64,000 nucleotides of DNA from positions 434,001 through 498,000 of the forward strand of contig CAWGDM010000012.1 of NCBI GenBank assembly GCA_963821345.1, written 5' to 3'. The DNA is from WHSW01 sp963821345. Its GTDB lineage: Bacteria; Actinomycetota; Thermoleophilia; Solirubrobacterales; 70-9. Numbering within the stretch: position 1 is the stretch's first letter; each line of letters begins with the position of its first letter. Shown here piece after piece: positions 17,768-25,443 of this stretch. The notes beneath the pieces are model-generated. The model ran no database searches. It was not told where the DNA came from and was given only the letters and a program-made list of their open reading frames with translations. The position numbers and the translations under genes were made by a program.

Positions 17768-19240
17768 ATGGAACGAGTCAACGTCGCCGTGGTGGGCGCG
17801 GGTCCAGCTGGTCTCGCGAGCGCTTTGACCCTGGGCGATTACGGCCTCAACACGCTGGTGATCGAGCGCCGCCGCGAGGCGTCGCGGCTCCCGCGGGCGA
17901 ACACGCTCAGTACCGGGACGATGGAGCTCATGCGCCGATGGGGCCTCGAGGACGCCGTCCGCGAGCGGGCGCTCGACGTCGAGATGCAGCCGTTGGCCGT
18001 TCCGACCCTGTCGGCGTCTCAGCGCGGCAGGCCGATAGAGGCCGGCTTCCCGACCAGGGCGCAGGCCGCTGTGATCAGCCCGACCGCGCCGGCTGCTGTC
18101 GGCCAGGACGAGCTCGAGCCGATCCTTGAAGGCCGCGTCCGTGCCCTCTCGTCGGTGCGGTTGCAGCGCGGGGTCGAGGTCATCGCGCTGGACCGCGACG
18201 TGGCTTCGGACGAGATCGTGCTGACCATGGCGGGGCCTGGGCCGCAGCGGCGGCGTGTTCGTGCCGACTACGTGATCGGCGCCGACGGCGTCCACGGCAG
18301 CGTGAGGCGTGCGCTTGGAATCCCGACGGTGCAGGAGCAGCGACTCGACGAGCGCCTGGCGCTGCACTTCAGGGCGTCCCTGTGGGAGCTCGTCCGCGAT
18401 CGCCGCCACGCCATCTACTTCCTCACCGGCGCACCCGAGGGGCGCTCCATCCTGCCGGTCGGTAGGCCCGACCGATGGGTATACGCCCGACCGTGGAACA
18501 GCGCCACCGACGACATCGGCGCCGTCGATCACCAGCTCGCGAGGTCGTGGATCCGCGAGGCTGCCGGCGTCGCCAACCTGCCGGTCGAGGTCCTCCACAT
18601 GAGCGTGGTCGACTACGGGATTTCGCTGGCGGGACGCTTTCGCGAAGGCAACGCGTTCCTGGTCGGAGATGCCGCCCACCGCGTGACCCCACGCGGCGCG
18701 ACCGGTCTCAACACGGCGATCCGAGACGGATTCGACCTCGGCTGGAAGTTGGCCTGGGTGCTCCACGGCTGGAGCGACCGATCGCTACTCGACACCTACG
18801 AGCGCGAACGGCGACCGGTGGCCGAGTTCAACACGGGGCGCTCGGCCCGAGCCGACGGCTCGGTGCTCGCGAACGCGATCGGCCTCAACGCCGACGTCGG
18901 AGGCCGGATCCCGCATGTCTGGGTGTCGCGCAACGACCGCCTGGTCTCGTCGCTCGACCTGCTCGGGCCCGGAATGACTCTGTTCGCCGGGCCCGAGTGG
19001 GACGGCTCGCGGCCCGGTCCGGCCGGTCCAGCGCGTGTACCGGTCGCCCTCGAGAACCTCGACGCGATCGCCGCCCGCGGTCTCGGCCTCGGCCCGGCCG
19101 CGGCGCTCCTCGCGCGCCCCGACGGCCACCCGTTTCAGCTCTGGAACGAGGCCGACTTTGAGGCTCAGTCGTACAGCGGCAGTCCGCCGACCCCCGCGTC
19201 GAGCCACTCGAGCGAGCCGCGCTCGTCCTCGACGATGTAG
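17768..19240 (+). CDS. FAD-dependent aromatic hydroxylase (PheA/TfdB/MhpA type), C-terminus altered
   Basis: 490 residues. GAGPAG (10-15) binds the ADP part of FAD, the DG motif is in YVIGADGVHGSVRRALG (about 160-176), and FLVGDAAHRVTPRGATGLN (about 297) is the GD motif with the loop typical of phenol and 3-hydroxyphenylpropionate hydroxylases. The C-terminal thioredoxin-like domain normally ends about 25-30 residues after the LARPDGH strand. Here, just past that point (near 19160), the reading runs antisense through the end of the SMP-30 gene, giving a Ser/Pro-rich tail. The native end may have been lost in a rearrangement. Activity may persist because the FAD and substrate domains are intact. 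Confidence 0.8.
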   Translation: MERVNVAVVGAGPAGLASALTLGDYGLNTLVIERRREASRLPRANTLSTGTMELMRRWGLEDAVRERALDVEMQPLAVPTLSASQRGRPIEAGFPTRAQAAVISPTAPAAVGQDELEPILEGRVRALSSVRLQRGVEVIALDRDVASDEIVLTMAGPGPQRRRVRADYVIGADGVHGSVRRALGIPTVQEQRLDERLALHFRASLWELVRDRRHAIYFLTGAPEGRSILPVGRPDRWVYARPWNSATDDIGAVDHQLARSWIREAAGVANLPVEVLHMSVVDYGISLAGRFREGNAFLVGDAAHRVTPRGATGLNTAIRDGFDLGWKLAWVLHGWSDRSLLDTYERERRPVAEFNTGRSARADGSVLANAIGLNADVGGRIPHVWVSRNDRLVSSLDLLGPGMTLFAGPEWDGSRPGPAGPARVPVALENLDAIAARGLGLGPAAALLARPDGHPFQLWNEADFEAQSYSGSPPTPASSHSSEPRSSSTM

Positions 19241-20049
19241 ATCCGCGTCTCGCCGTCGGGGCCGAAGGCGATGTTGGTGGGCGAGCGTCCCGCGATCGGA
19301 ATCCGCTGTTCGACCTCTCCCTCGCGATCGAGAACCGTGATGTCGCCCTGCCCGAAGACGGTGACCCAGAGGCGGCCGTCGGTGCTGAACGCCATCCCGT
19401 CGGGGCCTCGCAGGCCGGGCTCGGTGTAGAGCGGGTCGAGCACGTTGCCGAACAGCTCGCGCTCGCCGGCCAGCCGACCGTCCTCGATCCGGTAGCGAAG
19501 AATGTTCCCGGTCAGGGTCTCATTGGCGTAGAGCAGCCCGTCGGGGCCGAAGGCGATGCCGTTCGTGAAGCCGAGGCCCTCGTCGATCAGCGACGCCTCG
19601 CCGGTGCGCGGATCGAAGCGGAAGACGATGCCCTCGGTGGTCACGTTCTCCGCCCCGTCGATCGGCTTGCCGTCGATCAGGAAGTCGCCGACGAGGATCC
19701 CCGAGTCGGTGACGTAGAGCGCCCCGTCCGGGCCGAAGCAGAGGTCGTTCGGCCACAGTAGCGGCCGTCCCTCCACCTGCTCGAGCTCACGCGTGAACTC
19801 GCCCGAGAGCTCGAGCCGAAGCAGCGCGGGCTCGAGCGACTCAGCGACCCAGACGGAGCCGTCACGACTGAGCGCGAGCCCGTTCGGGCGCCCGGTTTTG
19901 GCGATCGGATGGCGAACGCCGTCGGCGGTGATGCGGACGACTGTCCCGCGTCGCGTGTCGAGCTCGGTGACGAGCCAGGATCCATCCGCGAGCGGCACCG
20001 GCCCTTCCGGCAACGAGAGGTCGGTCGTGATGATCGTGGGACTGCTCAA
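19165..20049 (-). CDS. SMP-30/gluconolactonase/LRE-family lactonase
   Basis: 294-residue six-bladed beta-propeller. Metal ligands of the family are recognisable: Glu in LPEGPV (about residue 15), Asn in WPNDLCFGPDG (about 103) and FTNGIAFGPDG (about 163), and Asp in GPDGMAFSTDG (about 217). Such enzymes hydrolyse sugar-acid lactones or similar cyclic esters with a divalent cation. It follows the SDR gene by 16 bases and is the last gene of a three-gene unit reading from the 21979 promoter. A lactonase beside a dehydrogenase suggests oxidation of a cyclic hemiacetal or lactol followed by ring opening. Confidence 0.85.
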   Translation of the reverse strand: MSSPTIITTDLSLPEGPVPLADGSWLVTELDTRRGTVVRITADGVRHPIAKTGRPNGLALSRDGSVWVAESLEPALLRLELSGEFTRELEQVEGRPLLWPNDLCFGPDGALYVTDSGILVGDFLIDGKPIDGAENVTTEGIVFRFDPRTGEASLIDEGLGFTNGIAFGPDGLLYANETLTGNILRYRIEDGRLAGERELFGNVLDPLYTEPGLRGPDGMAFSTDGRLWVTVFGQGDITVLDREGEVEQRIPIAGRSPTNIAFGPDGETRIYIVEDERGSLEWLDAGVGGLPLYD

Positions 20050-20065
20050 TTTTCCTCCATGTGAG

Positions 20066-20827
20066 TCAGGCGGAGCCCTCGGGAAGGACTTGACCGCCGT
20101 CGATGACCAGGGTCTGGCCGGTGATGTATCCGGCCTCCTCCGACGCCAGGAAGCGCAGCGCCCACCCCGCGTCCTCGGGCTCGGCGAGCCGGTGGAGCGG
20201 GATCACACTCAGCAGCTCCTGCTTCCATTCGTCGGACAGCCTCTCGAACCCGGGCGTGCGGACGTTGCCGGGCATGATCGCGTTGATGGTGATCCCGTCG
20301 CCGGCGACCTCGAGCGCGACGCTTCGCATCAGGCCCAGCATCGCGGCCTTCGACGCGCCGTAGATCCCGTAGCCCGCGGCGCCGACCAGCGGGCCCGTGA
20401 TCGAAGAGGTCAGCACCACCCGGCCGTAGCCCTGCTCGCGCATCGCCGGCAGACAGGCCTTGAGCGCGAAGACCGCGCCCTTGACGTTGATCGACAGCAC
20501 CCGGTCGAGCAGCTCGTCGTCTACGTCGGCGACCTCGGCGGCCGGATAGACGCCGGCGTTGGCGGCGAGGATGTCGATCCGCCCCCAGCGCTCGAGCACG
20601 GCCGCCGCCATCGCCTCGAGTGACCCCGCGTCGGTGACGTCGACCTCGAGCGCGATCGCCTGGAGTCCGTTGTCGCGCAGCGCTTCGGCCAAGTTCTCCC
20701 CGGCCGTCGCGTCGACGTCCGCAATCGCGACTCGCGCGCCCTCGGCGCTCAGAACCTCGGCGATCCCGCGCCCGACGCCGCTCGCCGCGCCGGTGACCAC
20801 GGCGACCCGCTCGTCGAGTGGCTTCAC
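20066..20827 (-). CDS. Short-chain dehydrogenase/reductase
   Basis: 253-residue classical SDR. Cofactor motif TGAASGVG (12-19), an acidic Asp 37-39 region after the second strand favouring NAD, NAG (90-92), catalytic Ser 141/142, Tyr 156 and Lys 160 (YGASK). The C-terminal ends in the usual YITGQTLVIDGG segment. It overlaps the preceding alanine-racemase-fold gene by four bases (ATGA-type), so they are translationally coupled. Probably oxidises a hydroxyl group of the compound then opened by the SMP-30 lactonase; substrate unknown. Confidence 0.9.
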   Translation of the reverse strand: MKPLDERVAVVTGAASGVGRGIAEVLSAEGARVAIADVDATAGENLAEALRDNGLQAIALEVDVTDAGSLEAMAAAVLERWGRIDILAANAGVYPAAEVADVDDELLDRVLSINVKGAVFALKACLPAMREQGYGRVVLTSSITGPLVGAAGYGIYGASKAAMLGLMRSVALEVAGDGITINAIMPGNVRTPGFERLSDEWKQELLSVIPLHRLAEPEDAGWALRFLASEEAGYITGQTLVIDGGQVLPEGSA

Positions 20828-21855
20828 GCCTCCCCCACGCCCGCGGTCTCCGCGCCATAGCGGCCGCAGACGGGCCAGACGTCCGTGACCAGATCGTCCT
20901 CAACCACGAAGTAACAGTCGTAGAGGTTCACCGTCGTCGGTGCGTAGCCGGGCATCAGGCGGACCGTACTGCCGACCGTCAACTCGGGCTCGTCATCGAG
21001 CATGATCGCCGTGTGTTCCTCATGGATGAAGTGCTCGCCGTGCTCGAACCGGACCTCGCCGCGGCTCCCGACCAGCTCGGGCACGGCCCGGTCGATACCG
21101 ATCGCCTTGCGCCCGCAGTCGACCACGGCCATGTCGCCGGTGCGTGAGATCACGGTCGAGAGCACGGTCAGCGCCGGCTCGAACCCGGGCACGAGCGCGC
21201 GATGGAAGGCGTCCATGAAGATGTATGAGCCGGCGTGGATCTCGGTGATCCGCGGGTTCGCGCCGGTGATGTCCCAGGTGCCGAGGCCGCCGGCGGCGAC
21301 GATCTCGGTCGGCAGGCCGCGGCGCTCGAACTCGTCTGCGAGCGCGATCAGTTCGGCGTTCGCGGCCTCGGCCTTCTGCACCCGCAGCTCGCGGTCGGGC
21401 TCGAGCATGCAGTGCCCCTCGTATCCGAACGGGCCCCGCAGCCGCAGGCCCTGCATCCGCGCGACCCGCTCGGCGAGCTCGGCCGCACCCTCGACGCTGC
21501 GCACGCCCGAGCGGTGGAGGCCGACGTCGATCTCGACCAGGACGCCGACCTCGGTCCCGGCCCGGCGCGCAGCCCGGGCGAGCTCGTTCGCGTTGCGCTC
21601 GCTTTCGACCAGGGCGATGACGCTGGTCAGCCCCGCCAGGCGCGCGAGCTCGGCCACCTTCACGGAGCCGACGACCTGGTTCGCGACCAGGATGTCTGGC
21701 AGCCCGCCGGCGACCATCGCCGACGCCTCCCACACCGTGGCGGTGGTCAGCCCGATCGCACCGGCATCCATCTGCATGCGCCCGAACATCGGGCTCTTGT
21801 GGATCTTCGCGTGGGGCCGCAGCGCTGCCGGCACCGTGGCCATGCGCCGCGCCAT
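20824..21855 (-). CDS. Alanine-racemase-fold PLP protein (D-threonine aldolase-like), front frameshifted
   Basis: PLP-dependent fold III protein. The PLP lysine is in RPHAKIHKS (Lys 17 of this frame), and the barrel plus C-terminal beta domain are present. In D-threonine aldolase / D-serine dehydratase the C-terminal metal site reads His-x-Cys before TVNL; here the same place reads GYAPTTVNLYD, so the metal ligands are gone. The true N-terminus is encoded at 21893-21979 (MTTMNETRLDTARR and on) in another frame; one extra base (or two missing) near 21892 separates it from this frame. If real, the product lacks its first 30-odd residues. Expected reaction: retro-aldol, dehydration or epimerisation of a D-hydroxy-amino acid, all uncertain. 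Confidence 0.7.
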   Translation of the reverse strand: MARRMATVPAALRPHAKIHKSPMFGRMQMDAGAIGLTTATVWEASAMVAGGLPDILVANQVVGSVKVAELARLAGLTSVIALVESERNANELARAARRAGTEVGVLVEIDVGLHRSGVRSVEGAAELAERVARMQGLRLRGPFGYEGHCMLEPDRELRVQKAEAANAELIALADEFERRGLPTEIVAAGGLGTWDITGANPRITEIHAGSYIFMDAFHRALVPGFEPALTVLSTVISRTGDMAVVDCGRKAIGIDRAVPELVGSRGEVRFEHGEHFIHEEHTAIMLDDEPELTVGSTVRLMPGYAPTTVNLYDCYFVVEDDLVTDVWPVCGRYGAETAGVGEA

Positions 21856-22000
21856 CTCGGCGATGTTGTCGCGGACGACCGCGATCTCGTACGAGTAGCG
21901 CCGGAGTCGGCACCGCGCTCGCCGGTCCGCCGACCAGACGACGAGCGGTGTCGAGGCGCGTCTCGTTCATGGTGGTCATCGAACTATATGCTATGCATAC

Positions 22001-22016
22001 CTGGTGATCAGACCAG
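22001..22016. promoter_or_regulatory. Candidate GntR operator A
   Basis: CTGGT-GATCAG-ACCAG, an inverted repeat in the 75-base gap between the divergent units at 21979 and 22055. Its inner TGATCAGACCA (22005-22015) matches site B at 29009 (reverse strand TGGTCAGACCA) at 10 of 11 positions. The half-sites fit the TNGT/ACNA pattern of FadR-type GntR proteins. Binding is inferred. Confidence 0.5.
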
Positions 22017-22054
22017 TGACCCACTTCGCCACGCAGATCTAGGAGGGCGACGCA

Positions 22055-22747
22055 ATGACGGACCGAGTCCCGGTGAGGTCGTACAGCACGGATTTCCCGC
22101 TCGACGAGGATCCGGTTTCCGAGGACGGGATGTGGGTCAACGGCAAGAAGGACGCGATCGACTTCAGCGACTGCGTCACCTCGAACGGCTTCATCCATGG
22201 CGGGCCGTCGCGGATGCAGAACCTCGAGAAGCGCTCCGAGCAGGGCAACCTCGACGGCGAGGAGGAGGCTCCCGTCGGCGACTACGACGACCCGACCGCG
22301 ATCCTGACGGGCGAGTGGGGCCCAAACCAGCACGGAAAGGCGGTCGCGCACGTCGAGAACCCGACCGAGGAGTGGTTCCAGGAGGTGCAGATCCGGTTGC
22401 GCTGCGCGCTTGAGCCGCACAGTATCCGGGGCTACGAGATCTTCTTCCGCTGCTTGACCGGGGACCTCGGCTATGCCGAGATCGTCCGCTGGAACGGTGC
22501 CGTCGGCGATTGGACCTCGCTGCAGCGGCGGGAAGGACCCGAGTACGGGGTCGCCCACGATGACGTGATCGAGGCGACGATCGAGGGCAACGAGATCAAG
22601 GGCTTCATCAACGGGGTCGAGAAGATCTCCGTCACCGACGACACCTGGACCGACGGCGCACCCGGGGTCGGCTTCAACTTCGGCGTCGGCGACACCTACG
22701 ACGACCACGGCCTCTCCTCGTTCGAGGTCCACACCTACGACGACTGA
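22055..22747 (+). CDS. Beta-sandwich (LamG/DUF1080-like) protein of unknown function
   Basis: 230 residues, no signal peptide, very acidic. An ideal AGGAGG is nine bases upstream of the ATG. The C-terminal two-thirds (about 75-230) alternate strands with Trp/Tyr-rich edges (EWFQEVQIRLRC, YEIFFRCLTG, VGFNFGVGDTYDD), resembling concanavalin-like jelly rolls that bind or cleave sugars; no catalytic pair is evident. It is divergent from the racemase-fold/SDR/lactonase unit and preceded by operator-like site A, so it probably belongs to the same regulon. Function not recognised; an intracellular ligand-binding or hydrolytic role is conceivable. Confidence 0.7.
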   Translation: MTDRVPVRSYSTDFPLDEDPVSEDGMWVNGKKDAIDFSDCVTSNGFIHGGPSRMQNLEKRSEQGNLDGEEEAPVGDYDDPTAILTGEWGPNQHGKAVAHVENPTEEWFQEVQIRLRCALEPHSIRGYEIFFRCLTGDLGYAEIVRWNGAVGDWTSLQRREGPEYGVAHDDVIEATIEGNEIKGFINGVEKISVTDDTWTDGAPGVGFNFGVGDTYDDHGLSSFEVHTYDD

Positions 22748-22758
22748 GCATCCCTCTC

Positions 22759-22787
22759 GCCGGTGGGTCCCGGGGCGGCCCACCGGC
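22759..22787. terminator. Bidirectional hairpin between convergent genes
   Basis: GCCGGTGGG (22759-22767) pairs perfectly with CCCACCGGC (22779-22787) around an 11-base loop, and outer CTCTC/GAGAG extends it. It lies in the 105-base gap between the converging genes ending at 22747 and 22853. There is no long T-tract, as is usual in high-GC actinobacteria. Confidence 0.6.
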
Positions 22788-22852
22788 GACGAGAGAGGAG
22801 AATGTCGCCGGTGGGGGCCCCGAGTTCTTGGGGAGGCGCCGAACCTCCCGAG

Positions 22853-23290
22853 CTAAGGCAGGACTCCAGGCCGCTCGTCGATGTCGGCGACCGGGTCGAA
22901 CCCGGTGACCTCAACCCGCACGCCGTGGTGGGGCTCGCCGGGCACGAACGCCGACGGCCTGCCGCGACCGCTGCCGACGGTCACCGGCGGCGCCCCTGGA
23001 TCGGCAAGCTCAGCGGCGGCGGCCGGCACGTCCTCGACTCCGAAGGCGATGTGGTGGAGCCCCTCGCCGTGCTCGGCGAGGTGTGCCGCGATCGGGCTCT
23101 CGTCGTCGAGCGGCTCGACCAGCTGGATGAAGACGCTGCCGGCGTCGAGATATGTCAGGCGCACGTGCGGCGCCTCGATCACCTCGCTGCTCGCGACCTC
23201 CAGCCTCAGTCGCCCGACGAAGTACTCGAGCGCGCGGTCGGTGTCCTCGACCGCCACCGCGACGTGATCGAGCCGGCGCAGAACGGTCAT
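22853..23290 (-). CDS. VOC-fold protein (methylmalonyl-CoA epimerase/glyoxalase-like)
   Basis: 145 residues. One pair of VOC modules: LDHVAVAV near residue 7 (His ligand), VFIQLVEPL (Glu region, about 54), LHHIAFGVEDV (about 78) and GVRVEVTGF (about 125), the HxxE...HxxE spacing of methylmalonyl-CoA epimerase. Its ATG overlaps the stop of the class II aldolase gene by four bases. It is the last gene of the seven-gene operon running from 29020. Likely an epimerase or isomerase for a pathway intermediate; that job is inferred from the fold and position. Confidence 0.8.
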   Translation of the reverse strand: MTVLRRLDHVAVAVEDTDRALEYFVGRLRLEVASSEVIEAPHVRLTYLDAGSVFIQLVEPLDDESPIAAHLAEHGEGLHHIAFGVEDVPAAAAELADPGAPPVTVGSGRGRPSAFVPGEPHHGVRVEVTGFDPVADIDERPGVLP

Positions 23291-24132
23291 CGGTCCTCCC
23301 TCGTGAAGGCGGCGATCTTGGCGTCGACGACGTCGCGGACCGCCGCGGTCTGGGCGTCGTGAAGGCTGAGAATCCGCAGGCCGTCGAGGGCCTGGTCGAG
23401 CGCGTCCCGGGTCGCGCTCAGGTACGCGTCGCGGAGCTCGGTGTTCGCGTTCACCTTGCGAACTCCGGCGGCGACGGCACGGTGCAGGTCCGCATCGGCG
23501 AGTCCGGAGGCGCCGTGCAGCGACAGCGGCACGCCCACCGCCCGCTCGATCTCGGCGAGGCGCTCCCAGTCGAGACTGGGCTCGCCGGCGTACTCGCCGT
23601 GGACGTTGCCGATCGAGACGGCGAGGCAGGAGACCTCGGTCGCGGCGATGAATCGCTCGGCCTCGGCCGGATCTGTGAGCGCGCCCGCCTCGGTCGCCGC
23701 GGCGACATCCTCGCCGCCGGCGACGTGACCGAGCTCCGCCTCGACCGCTCCGCCGAAGCCGTCCGCGCAGCGCTTCGCCTCCCGCACCAGGGCCACGTTC
23801 TCGTCGAACGGCAGGCGGGAGCCGTCGGCCATCACAGCCCCCGCGCCGAGCTCGAATGCCGCGGCGATCAGCTCCAGATCGGAGACGTGGTCGAGCTGCA
23901 CGCAGGCCCGGGCCGGCGATCGCTCCGCCGCCGCCCGGACCCCGGCGAGGAGCTGGTCGCCGCCCTCGCCGGCGAAGGTCTCGCGGCTGATCAGCAGGAC
24001 CACGCCGGCGTCGCGCGCGGCGGCGGCGGCGAGTACCGCACGGGCGACCTCGAGGTCGTAGCAGGTGAATGCGCCGAGGGCGGTCCGAGAGCGTGCGTGC
24101 TCGGAGAGCAGCGCCGGAAAGCCGAGCAGCAT
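23287..24132 (-). CDS. Class II (zinc) ketose-bisphosphate-aldolase family protein
   Basis: 281 residues, the length of GatY/KbaY/FbaA aldolases. Zinc and active-site segments are visible: QLDHVSD (His, about 80), EAELGHVAGGE (Glu, about 127), SIGNVHGEY (His, about 175) and PLSLHGASGL (His, about 204), with the phosphate-binding KVNANTELR loop at about 226. It should cleave a phosphorylated sugar or sugar acid to dihydroxyacetone-phosphate-like or related products. It sits directly behind the DUF1537 kinase gene, the classical kinase-aldolase partnership for C4 sugar acids. Confidence 0.85.
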   Translation of the reverse strand: MLLGFPALLSEHARSRTALGAFTCYDLEVARAVLAAAAARDAGVVLLISRETFAGEGGDQLLAGVRAAAERSPARACVQLDHVSDLELIAAAFELGAGAVMADGSRLPFDENVALVREAKRCADGFGGAVEAELGHVAGGEDVAAATEAGALTDPAEAERFIAATEVSCLAVSIGNVHGEYAGEPSLDWERLAEIERAVGVPLSLHGASGLADADLHRAVAAGVRKVNANTELRDAYLSATRDALDQALDGLRILSLHDAQTAAVRDVVDAKIAAFTREDR

Positions 24133-25443
24133 CTATTCCTCCAGCAGGCGGTCGACGAGCTCGGCGAGCGTATCGACATCGCCGACGTTGCCCGGGAAGA
24201 CGAGAACCGGGCGCACATGCCCGCCATCCTCGTGCGCGAGCCACAGCGAGACGCCCGGCACGACCGGGCCGACGATCTGCGCGCGCTCCGCGTGGAGGCC
24301 GTCGCGCACGTTGACCGCCGAGGTGATGCCCCCCTTTGAGAGCAGGACGTCGCTCGCATCTCGAAGCTCGTCGACGACCCGCGCCAGCCCGCGCGCCACC
24401 CGCATGCCGGCGTCCGGGCCGAGCGCCTCGGGGGCGAGCGCCCGCGTCGTCGCGACGATCGCAAGCCGGTCGCGCTTGAGCAGCGCTCGCGCTCGCTCGA
24501 CCGCGGCGGCGACGGCGCCGGCGGCCTCGGGCCCGGCGAGGGCTGCGGGATCGAGCTCCACCAGGGCTCCGGGGTGGCGGGTGTTGAGCGACGCGAGCTG
24601 CGCCGAGGACGTGCGCACGTGGGAGCCGACGACGACCAGCAGCCCGCGCTCAACCGGCGGCAGAGCCGCCGCCCCGGCCGCGCCGGCGCCGGAGAGGACG
24701 CTGGCGAAGGTGGGCGCGCAGCGGACGACGATCATCGGCGCCTGCTGCCACGCTCGGCGAAGGCCGTCGGCGATCGTCTCCAGGTCCGCCGGCGTTTCGG
24801 CGTCGGGCACGACGACGGTGGGCCCCGGCGCACGAGCCGCCTCCAGCAGCGCTTCCGCGACCCGGTCGGCCCCGCGCGCGGAGCGAATCTCTTCGAGGCC
24901 GATCTCGATCCCGCCCTCCGCCGCGAAGAATCCGCCCGAGCGCTCCTCCGCCCAGTCCAGCAGCCGCGAGGTCTCGTAGGCGAACTCGCCGTCGCTCGCG
25001 AACTCGGTCTGATCGAGGGGGATCCGCCGGCCGCCGCGGACGAGCCAGTGGCGGCCGTCCCGGGTCACCCGCCCTGCGGCCGGCAGCGCGGGCACAAGCA
25101 GCAGCGGCGGTGCGGCTCCGGGGTAGAGGGCGTCGCGCACTCCGGCGTACTCGGGCAGCAGGTGGGCTCGCAGGGTGCTGTCACCGCGAAGGACCAGGCG
25201 CGGCTGCGAGGCGGCGGCATCGGCCGCCTCGGCCGCGTTGCGGACCACAGCGTAGGCCGCGTCCTCGTGCAGGGCGCGGCTGTTGGTGAGCAGGTGGAGC
25301 GCCGGCGGGTCGTCGCGCAGCGCGGCCTCGAGCAGTCCCGCGCGCCAGCAGAGCAGCAGCGGGACGTCCGCCTGGTCCTGGGCTCCGGTCGGGTCGTCGT
25401 CGACCACAAACAGCGGCGCCGTCGCCGTCGCCGCGGCGGTCAT
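24133..25443 (-). CDS. Four-carbon acid sugar kinase family protein (DUF1537)
   Basis: 436 residues in two domains. The N-terminal hallmark DDDPTGAQ (15-22) and RGDSTLR (about 86-92), and the C-terminal nucleotide-binding hallmarks LSKGGITS (about 370) and FPGNVGD (about 417), identify the OtnK/DtnK/LtnK type, which phosphorylates four-carbon sugar acids such as threonate or 3-oxo-tetronate. The family usually works with an epimerase or dehydrogenase and an aldolase, and a class II aldolase gene starts at the next base. It follows the hydroxy-oxo-acid aldolase with a four-base overlap. The exact substrate here is unknown. Confidence 0.9.
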   Translation of the reverse strand: MTAAATATAPLFVVDDDPTGAQDQADVPLLLCWRAGLLEAALRDDPPALHLLTNSRALHEDAAYAVVRNAAEAADAAASQPRLVLRGDSTLRAHLLPEYAGVRDALYPGAAPPLLLVPALPAAGRVTRDGRHWLVRGGRRIPLDQTEFASDGEFAYETSRLLDWAEERSGGFFAAEGGIEIGLEEIRSARGADRVAEALLEAARAPGPTVVVPDAETPADLETIADGLRRAWQQAPMIVVRCAPTFASVLSGAGAAGAAALPPVERGLLVVVGSHVRTSSAQLASLNTRHPGALVELDPAALAGPEAAGAVAAAVERARALLKRDRLAIVATTRALAPEALGPDAGMRVARGLARVVDELRDASDVLLSKGGITSAVNVRDGLHAERAQIVGPVVPGVSLWLAHEDGGHVRPVLVFPGNVGDVDTLAELVDRLLEE

